From contig NZ_CP067100.1 in NCBI RefSeq assembly GCF_016616235.1, forward strand, positions 3,531,001 to 3,595,000: DNA of 64,000 bases, in the 5' to 3' direction. Shown here one piece after another: positions 22,512-29,890 of the stretch. This stretch comes from Bradyrhizobium diazoefficiens (lineage in GTDB: Bacteria > Pseudomonadota > Alphaproteobacteria > Rhizobiales > Xanthobacteraceae). Position numbers and translations under genes: made by a program. Under the pieces are notes generated by a model that was given only the letters and a program-made list of their open reading frames with translations, had not been told where the DNA came from and ran no database searches. The stretch's first letter is position 1. Each line of letters begins with the position of its first letter.

Positions 22512-23581
22512 GTGTCGTCAGTGAATTGACCGCGGCGTTGTCGTTGTGGATCGACGCCGTTGCCGGTGTCGTCAGCGCCCGGCTCGCGAATGTGAAACCG
22601 GTTCGCCGGATCGAGGTCGCCGAGGATGAAGCCGGCGCCTTGACGATGCGCCTTGCGCCGTCGACGAAGCTCGCGGATGGCGATCTTTCTCCGTGTCGCC
22701 TCGACGTGACCGACGGCAGCATCAATGGTCCGCTTTCGCCGCAATGGGCGGCCGCGGTGCGGGGAGGCGTGGTCGAATTACTGCTGCAGCCATCCCGCTT
22801 TGTTTTCCGGACCATAGAGCTGCCGGCCCGCGCCGCCGAATTCCTTGACGGGATCATTCGTGCCCAGATCGATCGTATCACGCCGTGGCCGCCCAGCGAG
22901 GCGCTGTTCCACTGGACACCTCCGCAAGGCAATGTTGGCGACCGCATTGAAACGACGGTCGTGGCCACCGGGCGCGCTCCGGCCGCGTCCCTGGCCCAGG
23001 CCTTCTCCGACCTGGGAGCTGCGGGCGTCGCGATCTTGACCGGGACGCCCGAGCACGGCCGGATCACGGTCCTTGACCAGCGCAGCGGCATGCAGGCGGA
23101 GAACCGCCGGATACGGACCGCCCTGATCGCGGGCTTCGCGACAACCGCTCTGCTGGCGATGCTGTCGCTTGGTTTCGGCGGTTTCGTCGCCGACGCCTAC
23201 GACGCGCAGCAACAGCTAATCCAGCAGCGGATCGCTGAACGGCGCGCAGTCATGCGCGGCAATCAGACCGGCTCGGGCGGCAGCCCGCTCGATCTCCTGA
23301 TCCGGCGCAAGCAGGGCTCCCCTTCCAGTGTGCTCGTCATCGAAGCGTTGTCGGCGCTGCTGCCTCTGGACACTTACGCGACCGAAGTCCGGATCGAAGG
23401 CAACAAATTGCAGATCGTTGGTGTCACCCGCGACGCACCATCCCTGATTTCGATCCTGGAGCAATCACCACATTTTTCCAGCGCGGGCTTCTTCGCCCCG
23501 ACGACGCATGCCGCCAACGAGGCCGGCGAGCGTTTTCACATCGAAACCAAGCTCAAGCCTTATTTCGGGTCTGGCACATGA
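22508..23581 (+). CDS. gspL: Type II secretion protein GspL
   Basis: GspL recruits GspE to the membrane through its actin-like cytoplasmic domain. From ATG 22508, overlapping the gspK stop, it is 357 residues. The cytoplasmic half includes VVELLLQPSRFVFRTIELPA, one transmembrane helix lies near residues 200-222 (ALIAGFATTALLAMLSLGFG), and a short periplasmic ferredoxin-like domain follows (VLVIEALSALLPLDTYATEV, GVTRDAPSLISILEQ). Sequence conservation of GspL is low, so the call rests on layout and position. Confidence 0.85.
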   Translation: MSVVSELTAALSLWIDAVAGVVSARLANVKPVRRIEVAEDEAGALTMRLAPSTKLADGDLSPCRLDVTDGSINGPLSPQWAAAVRGGVVELLLQPSRFVFRTIELPARAAEFLDGIIRAQIDRITPWPPSEALFHWTPPQGNVGDRIETTVVATGRAPAASLAQAFSDLGAAGVAILTGTPEHGRITVLDQRSGMQAENRRIRTALIAGFATTALLAMLSLGFGGFVADAYDAQQQLIQQRIAERRAVMRGNQTGSGGSPLDLLIRRKQGSPSSVLVIEALSALLPLDTYATEVRIEGNKLQIVGVTRDAPSLISILEQSPHFSSAGFFAPTTHAANEAGERFHIETKLKPYFGSGT

Positions 23582-24135
23582 TCAGCATGCAGCGGATCGA
23601 AACCCTTCTCGCACGATTTCCGATCGCGGCGGCTGCCGCCTACCTCGCCCTGATCGTGGTGTTTCTTTTCGTCACGATCGGCACGACGCTCGACATCCTG
23701 GAGCGGCGTGGGGCTGCGGTCGCCGCGCTGGAAATCCTCGCGCGGCTGGACGCGCGCGGTCCGGAACGTGTCCCCGCGGCCCGGGTCGCCGTCAGCATCC
23801 CGCCAGGCTCGCCATTCCTCGAGGGCGCGAGCGCCTCGCTCGCCGGCGCCGCGCTGCTCCAGCGCGTAGCGGCGGCGACGAAGCGGGTGAACGGCAACAC
23901 GCTGTCGTCCCAGGTCGATCTCCAGGGCTCGAAAGCCAAGTCCGGCTTCATCACAGCGACCTCGAACTTTGAGATCGATCCCACTCAACTCCAGCCGCTG
24001 CTGTACGATCTCGAAGCGGGAATGCCTTTTCTGTTCATCGACGAACTGGTCGTGCAGGCGCCGTCAACGACAACGCAGAGCGGAAAGCTGCGCGTCCAGC
24101 TCGGCGTCTCGGGACAGCGGCAAGGCCAGAAATAG
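23578..24135 (+). CDS. gspM: Type II secretion protein GspM
   Basis: GspM partners GspL in the inner-membrane platform. The 185-residue protein has a short cytoplasmic start, one N-terminal membrane helix (about 15-37, PIAAAAAYLALIVVFLFVT) and a periplasmic domain ending with the GspM-type strand pattern (PFLFIDELVVQA, KLRVQLGVSGQ). It overlaps gspL by four bases. It matches the T2SSM_b type typical of alphaproteobacteria. It is the last gene clearly in the gspE-M chain. Confidence 0.85.
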   Translation: MISMQRIETLLARFPIAAAAAYLALIVVFLFVTIGTTLDILERRGAAVAALEILARLDARGPERVPAARVAVSIPPGSPFLEGASASLAGAALLQRVAAATKRVNGNTLSSQVDLQGSKAKSGFITATSNFEIDPTQLQPLLYDLEAGMPFLFIDELVVQAPSTTTQSGKLRVQLGVSGQRQGQK

Positions 24136-24297
24136 ACAATGCAGGGCCGCGCGGACGCGCCCGTATCCGCGCGGATGTTGCAGCCGGGTATCACTTGATC
24201 GAACCGCAATGTTAGCGATATAACGATATCGTCACAATTTCGAGAGATGCGAACGTTATTGCTCGCCGCCATGTCTACCTCGGGGAAAGGCGTGGAA
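24136..24297. promoter_or_regulatory. Intergenic with probable promoter for the GspN/C-like gene
   Basis: After the hairpin, an AT-rich segment holds GATAT-AACG-ATATC (24217-24230) and, on the minus strand, a TGTGAC hexamer at 24231-24236. These resemble elements in the gspD/gspE gap. Confidence 0.35.
24147..24174 (+). other. Hairpin after gspM
   Basis: CCGCGCGGA and TCCGCGCGG form a 9-bp stem around a 10-base loop, 11 bases after the gspM stop. There is no T tract, so it is not a canonical terminator; it may stabilise the gspE-M message 3' end or partly attenuate readthrough. Confidence 0.35.
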
Positions 24298-25116
24298 ATG
24301 CGCGCTGTTGCTTTGCTGATTGGCTCGGTTCTGATCGGTAACGCCGGAGCGCGGGCCACGAACGCGCCGCTGACGATCGATGCGCAAACCGTCGATCCGA
24401 GCGGCAGCGATTTGTTCGCGCCGAGGCCGGTTGCGGCGGCGCCGGTTGCCGTTCCGCCGCCTGCGCCGGAGTCCGGCGTGCCCACGCCTGCGCCTGCGCC
24501 TTCGGTCGAGCAGCTCTCGAGCGGCAATCCGCTATGGGCGATCCCTCTGGCGCGTCTGACTGCGTCGCGCGATCAGCCATTGTTTGTGCCATCGCGGCGT
24601 CCGGCGCCTCCGCTGGAGATGGTCCGATCTGCGCCGGCACCGGTCGGCCCGCCACCCAAGCCGCCCGAACCTGAGAAGCCTCAGCTTTCCTTGCTTGGCA
24701 CAGTTGCAGGATCGCGCGAACGGATCGGCCTTTTCATCGATTCCGTCAGCAAGGAGGTCCTGCGCCTGAAAGCGGGGGAGAACCATCGGGGATGGACGCT
24801 GCGCAACGTTCGCCCGCGTCAGGTCGAACTGGCGAAGGGGCTGGACAACACCATCCTCGATTTGGCGCCTCCCGATCTCAAGCCAGGTCCATCCGGATCG
24901 ATGCTTGCCGGGACGGCAGCGCCGATAGCGGCGCCAACAACGTCAACGGCTGCACCACGCGGATCGACGCCCCCCGCGGTCCTTGTCAATGCATTCAAGC
25001 CGGCGGGCTCACCCCAAATGTTGACGAGCACCGGCGTGCAGCGCGCGTTGCAGGCGCCCCCGCCGCCAGGAGGTCCGGGCATCCCTGGAGGTCCGGGCAT
25101 GCTGAGGCCGCGATAG
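24298..25116 (+). CDS. General secretion pathway GspN/GspC-like protein
   Basis: From ATG 24298 the protein is 272 residues with a clear signal peptide (MRAVALLIGSVLIGNAGARA). An in-frame ATG at 24247 would add 17 residues in front of it and is less likely. The mature protein is Pro-rich throughout and has the phrase PLFVPSRRPAPP, which I associate with alphaproteobacterial GspN/C-like proteins, then an HR-like beta domain (LLGTVAGSRERIGLFID, LRLKAGENHRGWTLR). In classical systems GspC's HR domain contacts GspD, so this may be the functional GspC. The 160-bp gap with its own AT-rich region suggests a separate promoter. Confidence 0.6.
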   Translation: MRAVALLIGSVLIGNAGARATNAPLTIDAQTVDPSGSDLFAPRPVAAAPVAVPPPAPESGVPTPAPAPSVEQLSSGNPLWAIPLARLTASRDQPLFVPSRRPAPPLEMVRSAPAPVGPPPKPPEPEKPQLSLLGTVAGSRERIGLFIDSVSKEVLRLKAGENHRGWTLRNVRPRQVELAKGLDNTILDLAPPDLKPGPSGSMLAGTAAPIAAPTTSTAAPRGSTPPAVLVNAFKPAGSPQMLTSTGVQRALQAPPPPGGPGIPGGPGMLRPR

Positions 25117-25483
25117 GTCGACCACACCGCGCTGACCGGTGAGACCGCGGCCTTTGAGCGATGCGCATCAAACGGGTCAGATGCAGGATTGCGCTTGTAA
25201 AATCGTCGGAACATGACGCGGATGCGACGAACGGGCGCGCTCCCGGCGCGCCAAAAGTCAACCGGTCCGAGATGGTCATCCTCGCCATCTAATGACCGCT
25301 ATTCGTCCAACATAACGACGGCTTTCCATCTCAAATTTGCAGCCTTTTTTAATGTTGGTCACAGCAACGATAAGAAACATTCTTACAAGAATGAGAAATA
25401 GGCATCGCGCAACGGGCAGTGGGCTGCTGCTTGTGCAGACGTTTGGAAGCCAAGGCTTGGTTTGTAGTTTTTGGGGGGTTGAA
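25117..25483. other. Intergenic region, AT-rich, with a palindrome
   Basis: No convincing gene was seen in these 367 bases. The right half is markedly AT-rich for this genome and contains the palindrome CATTCTT-AC-AAGAATG at 25378-25393 and a run of six T near 25345. It probably holds the promoter of the small coiled-coil gene. Confidence 0.5.
25378..25393. promoter_or_regulatory. Palindrome CATTCTTACAAGAATG
   Basis: Perfect 7-bp arms around a 2-base centre, 91 bp upstream of the small coiled-coil gene. It is a candidate operator for a dimeric regulator. Confidence 0.45.
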
Positions 25484-25696
25484 ATGCGCGCGATAAATGC
25501 GATTGATTTGGCTTGTCTTAAATCCGCCTCCCCAGATTCAAGCGAGAACGTCTATAGCCTCGGCCTCAAGCAGGACGAAAGCAGCAGGCTTCGCCGTATC
25601 GAAAACCTCAAGCGCGAGAATGCGCTACTGATGCGCATGGTCGAGGAAACCAGGATCGAAATCGTGCGTCTGCGCGAGCAGCTATCCGCGGTGTGA
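25484..25696 (+). CDS. Small coiled-coil protein (70 residues), unknown function
   Basis: The start at 25484 follows GGGGGG with 5-base spacing; an in-frame upstream ATG at 25337 lacks such a site and would add 49 poorly coding-like residues. The C-terminal 40 residues form an amphipathic helix with leucine or hydrophobic heptads (RRIENLKRENALLMRMVEE), similar to a leucine zipper. It has no signal sequence or membrane segment. It may be a small DNA-binding or adaptor protein linked to the secretion genes on both sides, but no family is recognised. Confidence 0.55.
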   Translation: MRAINAIDLACLKSASPDSSENVYSLGLKQDESSRLRRIENLKRENALLMRMVEETRIEIVRLREQLSAV

Positions 25697-26042
25697 CGAC
25701 GAAGAGCGTTGCCGTCGGCTGATCGGCGCTGTTGGTCCGGACGGGCCGACGCGGTGATCGCCGGCAAACGAGCCAAACCGAACTGATCGGGCCGGTGCTC
25801 GCCAATAGGCGGGCACCAATGCGCGTATCCGCCGTACTGACGGCGGGTAGTTGCTACCGCTCCGGGCCTCCTGGCCGCCATCTCCGAGCAACGTTGTGCG
25901 TCTTGTTTTCGTGGTCACCGCGCGAGCGGCGTCTATGGAGCAGGAACCATATCCTGATCCGCAGTCGGCTGCGGGAAGTGGGCCGGCGCGCAATGCGCCG
26001 GGCAAGCGCGGCGAACGTAGTGCGGCTGGGTACGAAACGGTC
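25697..26042. other. Intergenic region without a recognised gene
   Basis: Open frames exist on both strands in these 346 bases but none looks like a known protein, and the in-frame extension of the export gene to 25851 has no signal sequence of its own. I see no clear repeat or terminator. Confidence 0.4.
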
Positions 26043-27221
26043 ATGCGATTGAGAAACTACCTGGCGATCGCATGCTGTCTCGTCTGCTCGACCCTGCTTG
26101 GTGGCTGCGGATTCATTTCGATGTCGGGGCCGGCCAGCATCGACGTCAAGGCCGAGAATACGACCGTGCTGCCGTTCGCCGTCGTCAAGCTGACGCCGGA
26201 TATCGTACGCCTGCTCGAGAAGTTCGAACCGAACGGATTGCCGGGAACGCTGGCCGACAGCCGCCCTCCCTCGAGCATTCGCTTCGGCATCGGTGATATC
26301 GTCAGTGTCACGATCTTCGAGGCGTCCGCCGGCGGCTTGTACGTCCCGCTCGAGGCTGGCGTGCGACCGGGCAATTACGTGAGCCTGCCCGATCAGGCCG
26401 TCGACAACGACGGTAACATAACGGTGCCATATGCCGGCCGGATACGTGCGGCGGGCCGCACCAACGTGCAGATCCAGGACGACATTCTGGCGCAGATCAA
26501 GAAGCGCGCGATCGATCCGCAGGTCGTCGTCACATCGAGCCAGCAGCGGTCATCGCTGGTCAGCGTATTCGGCGAGGTCAGGACGCCCGTGCGCTTCCCC
26601 ATGCCGGCGGCCGGCGCCCAGGACCGCATCACCGACGCAATCACGCGCGCCGGCGGCATCAGCGGTGCCGGCTGGGAGACCTGGGTGGTGTTGGAGCGCA
26701 ACGGCCAGCGCGCCACGGTGCCGTTCGGCAATCTAGTCTATTTCCCGGCGAGCAACATCTTCGTGCAACCGGGTGACCGGATCTATCTCTACCGCGAGGC
26801 GATGAAGTTCATCGCCTTTGGTGCGACCGGCCAGCAGGGCGAGTTCAACTTCGATGCGTGGCGGATCAACCTCACCCAGGCGGTCGCAAAGGCGGGCGGG
26901 CTGCTCGACTTGCAGGCCGATCCTGCTTCGGTCTTCCTCTACCGCCGCGAGCCGCGCGAGGTGGCAAAGCAGCTGGGAATCGACTGCTCGAAATACGACG
27001 GCGAAACCGTCCCGATCATCTTCAACGTCAACTTCCAGGATCCGGCGGGTTATTTCGTCGCCACCAAGATGCAGATGCGTCCCTTCGACGTGCTCTATGC
27101 CGCCAATGCCCCGGTGGTGGACATCACCAAGGTCCTGAACTTCATCAACACCGCCGTCATAACCGCCGACGATGGGGTGACGCTCGTCAATGACGTCAAG
27201 GTGGTTCGAAGCAAGCTCTGA
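26043..27221 (+). CDS. Polysaccharide export outer-membrane lipoprotein (Wza family)
   Basis: The 392-residue protein starts with a lipoprotein signal ending LLGGC (Cys22). It continues with the poly-export domain (IRFGIGDIVSVTIFEAS, NVQIQDDILAQIKK) and two SLBB-like ligand-binding regions (VFGEVRTPVRFPMPAAG; AFGATGQQGEFNFD). Wza-type proteins form the outer-membrane channel for capsule or exopolysaccharide. The C-terminal stretch (FINTAVITADDGVTLVND) would include the amphipathic helix used to cross the membrane. No Wzc or Wzx/Wzy gene adjoins it here, but glycosyltransferases for a polysaccharide lie 25 kb downstream. The chosen start gives the best signal peptide; its ribosome site is weak. 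Confidence 0.85.
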   Translation: MRLRNYLAIACCLVCSTLLGGCGFISMSGPASIDVKAENTTVLPFAVVKLTPDIVRLLEKFEPNGLPGTLADSRPPSSIRFGIGDIVSVTIFEASAGGLYVPLEAGVRPGNYVSLPDQAVDNDGNITVPYAGRIRAAGRTNVQIQDDILAQIKKRAIDPQVVVTSSQQRSSLVSVFGEVRTPVRFPMPAAGAQDRITDAITRAGGISGAGWETWVVLERNGQRATVPFGNLVYFPASNIFVQPGDRIYLYREAMKFIAFGATGQQGEFNFDAWRINLTQAVAKAGGLLDLQADPASVFLYRREPREVAKQLGIDCSKYDGETVPIIFNVNFQDPAGYFVATKMQMRPFDVLYAANAPVVDITKVLNFINTAVITADDGVTLVNDVKVVRSKL

Positions 27222-27386
27222 GCCAGCGCGATGTTGAACGTTCGAAGAAAGCACCCCTTTTTGGATCGGACGCGCCAATTGCGACGAATGATGATAATGT
27301 GGGATTCTCATACCGTAACGGCCGGCAATGATGTCGTCTCGCAGGCTCCGAGCGGGAAACGCGCTGGCTAGTGGAGGCTTCGCAGC

Positions 27387-27788
27387 ATGGGCGACGCTCT
27401 ATCAGGATTGAGATCGGCCGCTGGTGGCCTTGCGGCCTGTCTGCTCACCGTCATGACGGTCCCGGCGATGGCTCAGGCCCCTGGGCCGGCGGAACGACGT
27501 GAGAGCACGATCATTGGCGGCCAGCAGAGCGGCTCGACGGTTCAACGTTGCGTCGATGTGCAGATCGGCGGCGACAGCGCGTTTGGCTGTCTGAACGAGA
27601 AGCTTCGGCGCGAGGTGGACAAGGTCAATCCGACGCTCAACTTGCCGCCAATCGACGCGCGCTCATCCGACGTGAAGGTCGGTAACGCGAATGAAGCTGC
27701 GGTGCGCCAGCAATTGGGTTCGAACTACGGTCGTTCGATTAATCCGTTCCGGCCGCCGCCTATTCCGAACGTGCTGCCGCATCGATGA
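27387..27788 (+). CDS. Small secreted protein of unknown function
   Basis: The 133-residue protein has a signal peptide of about 30 residues (ACLLTVMTVPAMAQ) and a mature part with two cysteines (TVQRCVDVQIG and AFGCLNEKLRREV), then a Pro-rich C terminus. GGAGG lies 9 bases before the start. It overlaps the transglycosylase gene by 4 bp, so the two are co-expressed. Family not recognised. Confidence 0.65.
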   Translation: MGDALSGLRSAAGGLAACLLTVMTVPAMAQAPGPAERRESTIIGGQQSGSTVQRCVDVQIGGDSAFGCLNEKLRREVDKVNPTLNLPPIDARSSDVKVGNANEAAVRQQLGSNYGRSINPFRPPPIPNVLPHR

Positions 27789-28666
27789 TAGTGAAGTCCT
27801 TTCCGCACGCTAAGTCGATTTGGGCCGCACGCCGATTGTGGCCCTCGGCCGCATTGTGCCTGCTCATTATCCTGAACGGGGAGGCGCGGGCGGAGGACGA
27901 CGAAGGCGGGCACAAGACGGATGTCAGTGAAGTCGCCTCGACGGATGCGGACGAGGGCACGCCCGAACCCCTGATGCTCGAACCGTTCGCGCCGAGACCG
28001 CTCACGGCCGCAGATTTTCCGCCCGCAAATCCGCTTCTCGCCGGTTTCGCGTACCCCAGTTCCTCGTACCGGACGAGCGCGATGTTTGGCCGCGACTGGC
28101 GCGCCGGCCGTGCGCAATACCGTCAGCTCATCGAGCGTGAATCGCTCGCCTTCGGCCTTCCGCCCGCGCTTGTGGATGCCGTTATGGCGGTCGAGAGCCG
28201 CTACAATTCGGCCGTCGTCGGCATGGATGGTGAGGTCGGATTGATGCAGGTGATGCTTTCGACCGCGCGGATGATGGGATTTGCGGGAACCTCGGCGGAG
28301 CTGGCCACGCCGGACGTCAACGTACATTACGGCGTCCGGTATCTGGCCGGTGCCTGGCGTCTGGCCCGTGGCGATCTCTGCACCGCGACGATGAAGTATC
28401 GCGCCGGGCACGGCGAAACGCGTTTCTCGTTCTTGTCGGTCCAATACTGCACGCGTGTCCGTGCCCATCTGACCGCGAGCGGCGTTCCGGTCACCGGCAC
28501 CGTTCCGCAATCAACGTTCGGCAGATCCCCTGCGCTGGGCCGAGCGCCGGCCAGCGGATCCTCGCGCCGGCCCGTCTTAGCGGAGGCTGGCGCGGTCAAC
28601 TTCGCCGAACTCAATACGCGCCTGCGTACCGTGGCCGAGCGAAAGTCGCCGTCCGACCTGCGTTGA
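27785..28666 (+). CDS. Lytic transglycosylase (SLT domain)
   Basis: The enzyme cleaves the glycan strands of peptidoglycan, often to open a passage for secretion or pilus machinery. The 293-residue protein has an N-terminal membrane or signal region (LWPSAALCLLIILNGEARA) and an SLT domain at about 110-220: the catalytic Glu in AVESRYNSAVVG (around residue 137), then GEVGLMQVM (the GLMQ motif) and VNVHYGVRYLAGAWR. Conserved Cys pairs occur in DLCTATMKYRAGH and VQYCTRVR. It follows the small secreted protein with a 4-bp overlap. Its place between the T2SS and TPS loci suggests it helps these machines cross the wall. Confidence 0.87.
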   Translation: MIVKSFPHAKSIWAARRLWPSAALCLLIILNGEARAEDDEGGHKTDVSEVASTDADEGTPEPLMLEPFAPRPLTAADFPPANPLLAGFAYPSSSYRTSAMFGRDWRAGRAQYRQLIERESLAFGLPPALVDAVMAVESRYNSAVVGMDGEVGLMQVMLSTARMMGFAGTSAELATPDVNVHYGVRYLAGAWRLARGDLCTATMKYRAGHGETRFSFLSVQYCTRVRAHLTASGVPVTGTVPQSTFGRSPALGRAPASGSSRRPVLAEAGAVNFAELNTRLRTVAERKSPSDLR

Positions 28667-28711
28667 TCCAGGATTGCCGACGATATGAGGGCCTCGTCCA
28701 GGCCAGCCGCA

Positions 28712-28978
28712 TCATGCGCGCTTCTTGCTTCTCGATGGACGCCGCCGCCTGACGGCGGCGGGGGCCGGGCGGCTCGTCGTCAGTGCCTCCCCGATGGCGC
28801 GCCAGCATTTCACGGCATCGCGAAAGGCGTGTTCGTGCGCGGAACTCTTGCCGCGCCAGTCCATCAGTTGTTCGGCATCCGCGATCGTCGCCTCACCCGA
28901 TTTGAGGCGCAAGATCCACGACAGTGCCTCACGGATTAAAGGATCTAATTGGTCGACCTGATGGTTTCGCTTCGTCAC
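28712..28978 (-). CDS. Single-domain DUF4880 (FecR N-terminal) anti-sigma-like protein
   Basis: The 88-residue protein begins at a GTG and matches only the cytoplasmic N-terminal domain of FecR anti-sigma regulators (REALSWILRLKSGEAT, then MDWRGKSSAHEHAFRDAVK). Ordinary FecR proteins are about 300 residues with a membrane helix and a periplasmic signalling domain; both are missing here, and only 45 bp separate the stop from the convergent transglycosylase gene. The C terminus is a strongly basic tail (RRRRPSRSKKRA). It overlaps the ECF sigma gene by 50 bp. It may hold the sigma factor in check in the cytoplasm, or help it. Confidence 0.75.
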   Translation of the reverse strand: MTKRNHQVDQLDPLIREALSWILRLKSGEATIADAEQLMDWRGKSSAHEHAFRDAVKCWRAIGEALTTSRPAPAAVRRRRPSRSKKRA

Positions 28979-29588
28979 GATCCAGCGCTTTCCCGCCCAT
29001 GCCGGTCATGAGCGGATGGCCCCGATCGACATATCTCTGTAGGTGAGACGACGCAGAACGTTGAAAACCGAATTTGCCGCGCGTGGGACGTTTGAGGCGA
29101 TCGGCACAATGCTCGACTGCCTGCTTGAGGTCGGTCTCTACGGTGCGAACCGTCACACCAAGCAGAGCAGCGATCTCGCGGTTTGGCAATCCATCAATAC
29201 GAGAGAGCATCAGGACACGACGCCGGCGCTCCGGAAGCTCGGCGATCGCACGCTTGAGCTGTTCGACCTCGGAGCGGTCCTCGATCACGCGGGCCGCATC
29301 CGGGCGATCATCGGGAATCTCGAGCAGGGTGTCGACCTCATCGGCCGTGAGGCGGCGCTTTTCGGCGCGGCGGCGATCGGTGGCGATATTGAGCGCGATG
29401 CGAAACAGATACGCCTTGGGGCTGCGCACGGGCCCGATCTCCCGCATGCCGGAGAGGCGGAGAAAGGTCTCGTTGAGTGCCTCGGACGCGAGATCCGGCG
29501 AGCCGAGACGGCGCGTCAGTCGCCGATCGAAATCGACATATTCGGTGAGCAGCAAACTGCGCAGGCTCGCGATGCTATCGTTGGTCAT
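28929..29588 (-). CDS. ECF sigma factor (FecI-like)
   Basis: A 219-residue extracytoplasmic-function sigma factor. Region 2 lies near residues 10-75 (YVDFDRRLTRRLGSPDLASEAL; SPKAYLFRIALNIATDRRR) and region 4 near 125-180 (LPERRRRVLMLSRIDGLPN, then AALLGVTVRTVETDLKQA), typical of iron-type FecI sigmas. The ATG at 29588 is preferred to the in-frame GTG at 29600 for ribosome-site spacing. A C-terminal tail of about 40 residues beyond region 4 overlaps the DUF4880 gene. Its position divergent to the two-partner-secretion operon suggests that it activates that operon and perhaps the T2SS genes. Confidence 0.88.
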   Translation of the reverse strand: MTNDSIASLRSLLLTEYVDFDRRLTRRLGSPDLASEALNETFLRLSGMREIGPVRSPKAYLFRIALNIATDRRRAEKRRLTADEVDTLLEIPDDRPDAARVIEDRSEVEQLKRAIAELPERRRRVLMLSRIDGLPNREIAALLGVTVRTVETDLKQAVEHCADRLKRPTRGKFGFQRSASSHLQRYVDRGHPLMTGMGGKALDRDEAKPSGRPIRSFNP

Positions 29589-29890
29589 GTTACGCCCCAC
29601 TTATTAAAGCCCGAATTTTGGCGGGACGGTAGTGAGGCCGCACAACGGTAATGTGACGAGACGTTATCGAGTAACGGCCAGTTCGCGATAGTTGCGTTAT
29701 GTTGCGTGAAATCATCACTTCAAACGAAGCGCCTCGCGATGCACGCGAGAATCTTTTCGCGGCCCCTGCGGGCGCAACGTCTATCGGATAAGGGCCCGGC
29801 CGGCTGATCCGTTCCGGTTGGTTCGGTCTGTCCGAACACCTCTGCGGCAGCAACAGCTGACCGCATTGCGAGCATGATATCGAGGCTTAG
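29589..29890. promoter_or_regulatory. Divergent ECF sigma / two-partner-secretion promoter region
   Basis: About 300 non-coding bases separate the sigma gene from the FhaC-type gene. The stretch 29640-29710 is AT-richer and holds TGTGAC (29652-29657), GTTAT (29663-29667) and a direct repeat GTTGCG-TTAT-GTTGCG (29691-29706). Promoters for both directions should lie here. Confidence 0.45.

Noticed and set aside
24147..24174. Intrinsic terminator after gspM
   Set aside because: The stem is good, but no T tract follows it; it was kept only as a hairpin.
25732..26052. Plus-strand frame of about 106 codons before the export lipoprotein
   Set aside because: It has Arg-rich text, no signal and no recognisable domain, and its end overlaps the start of the supported gene.
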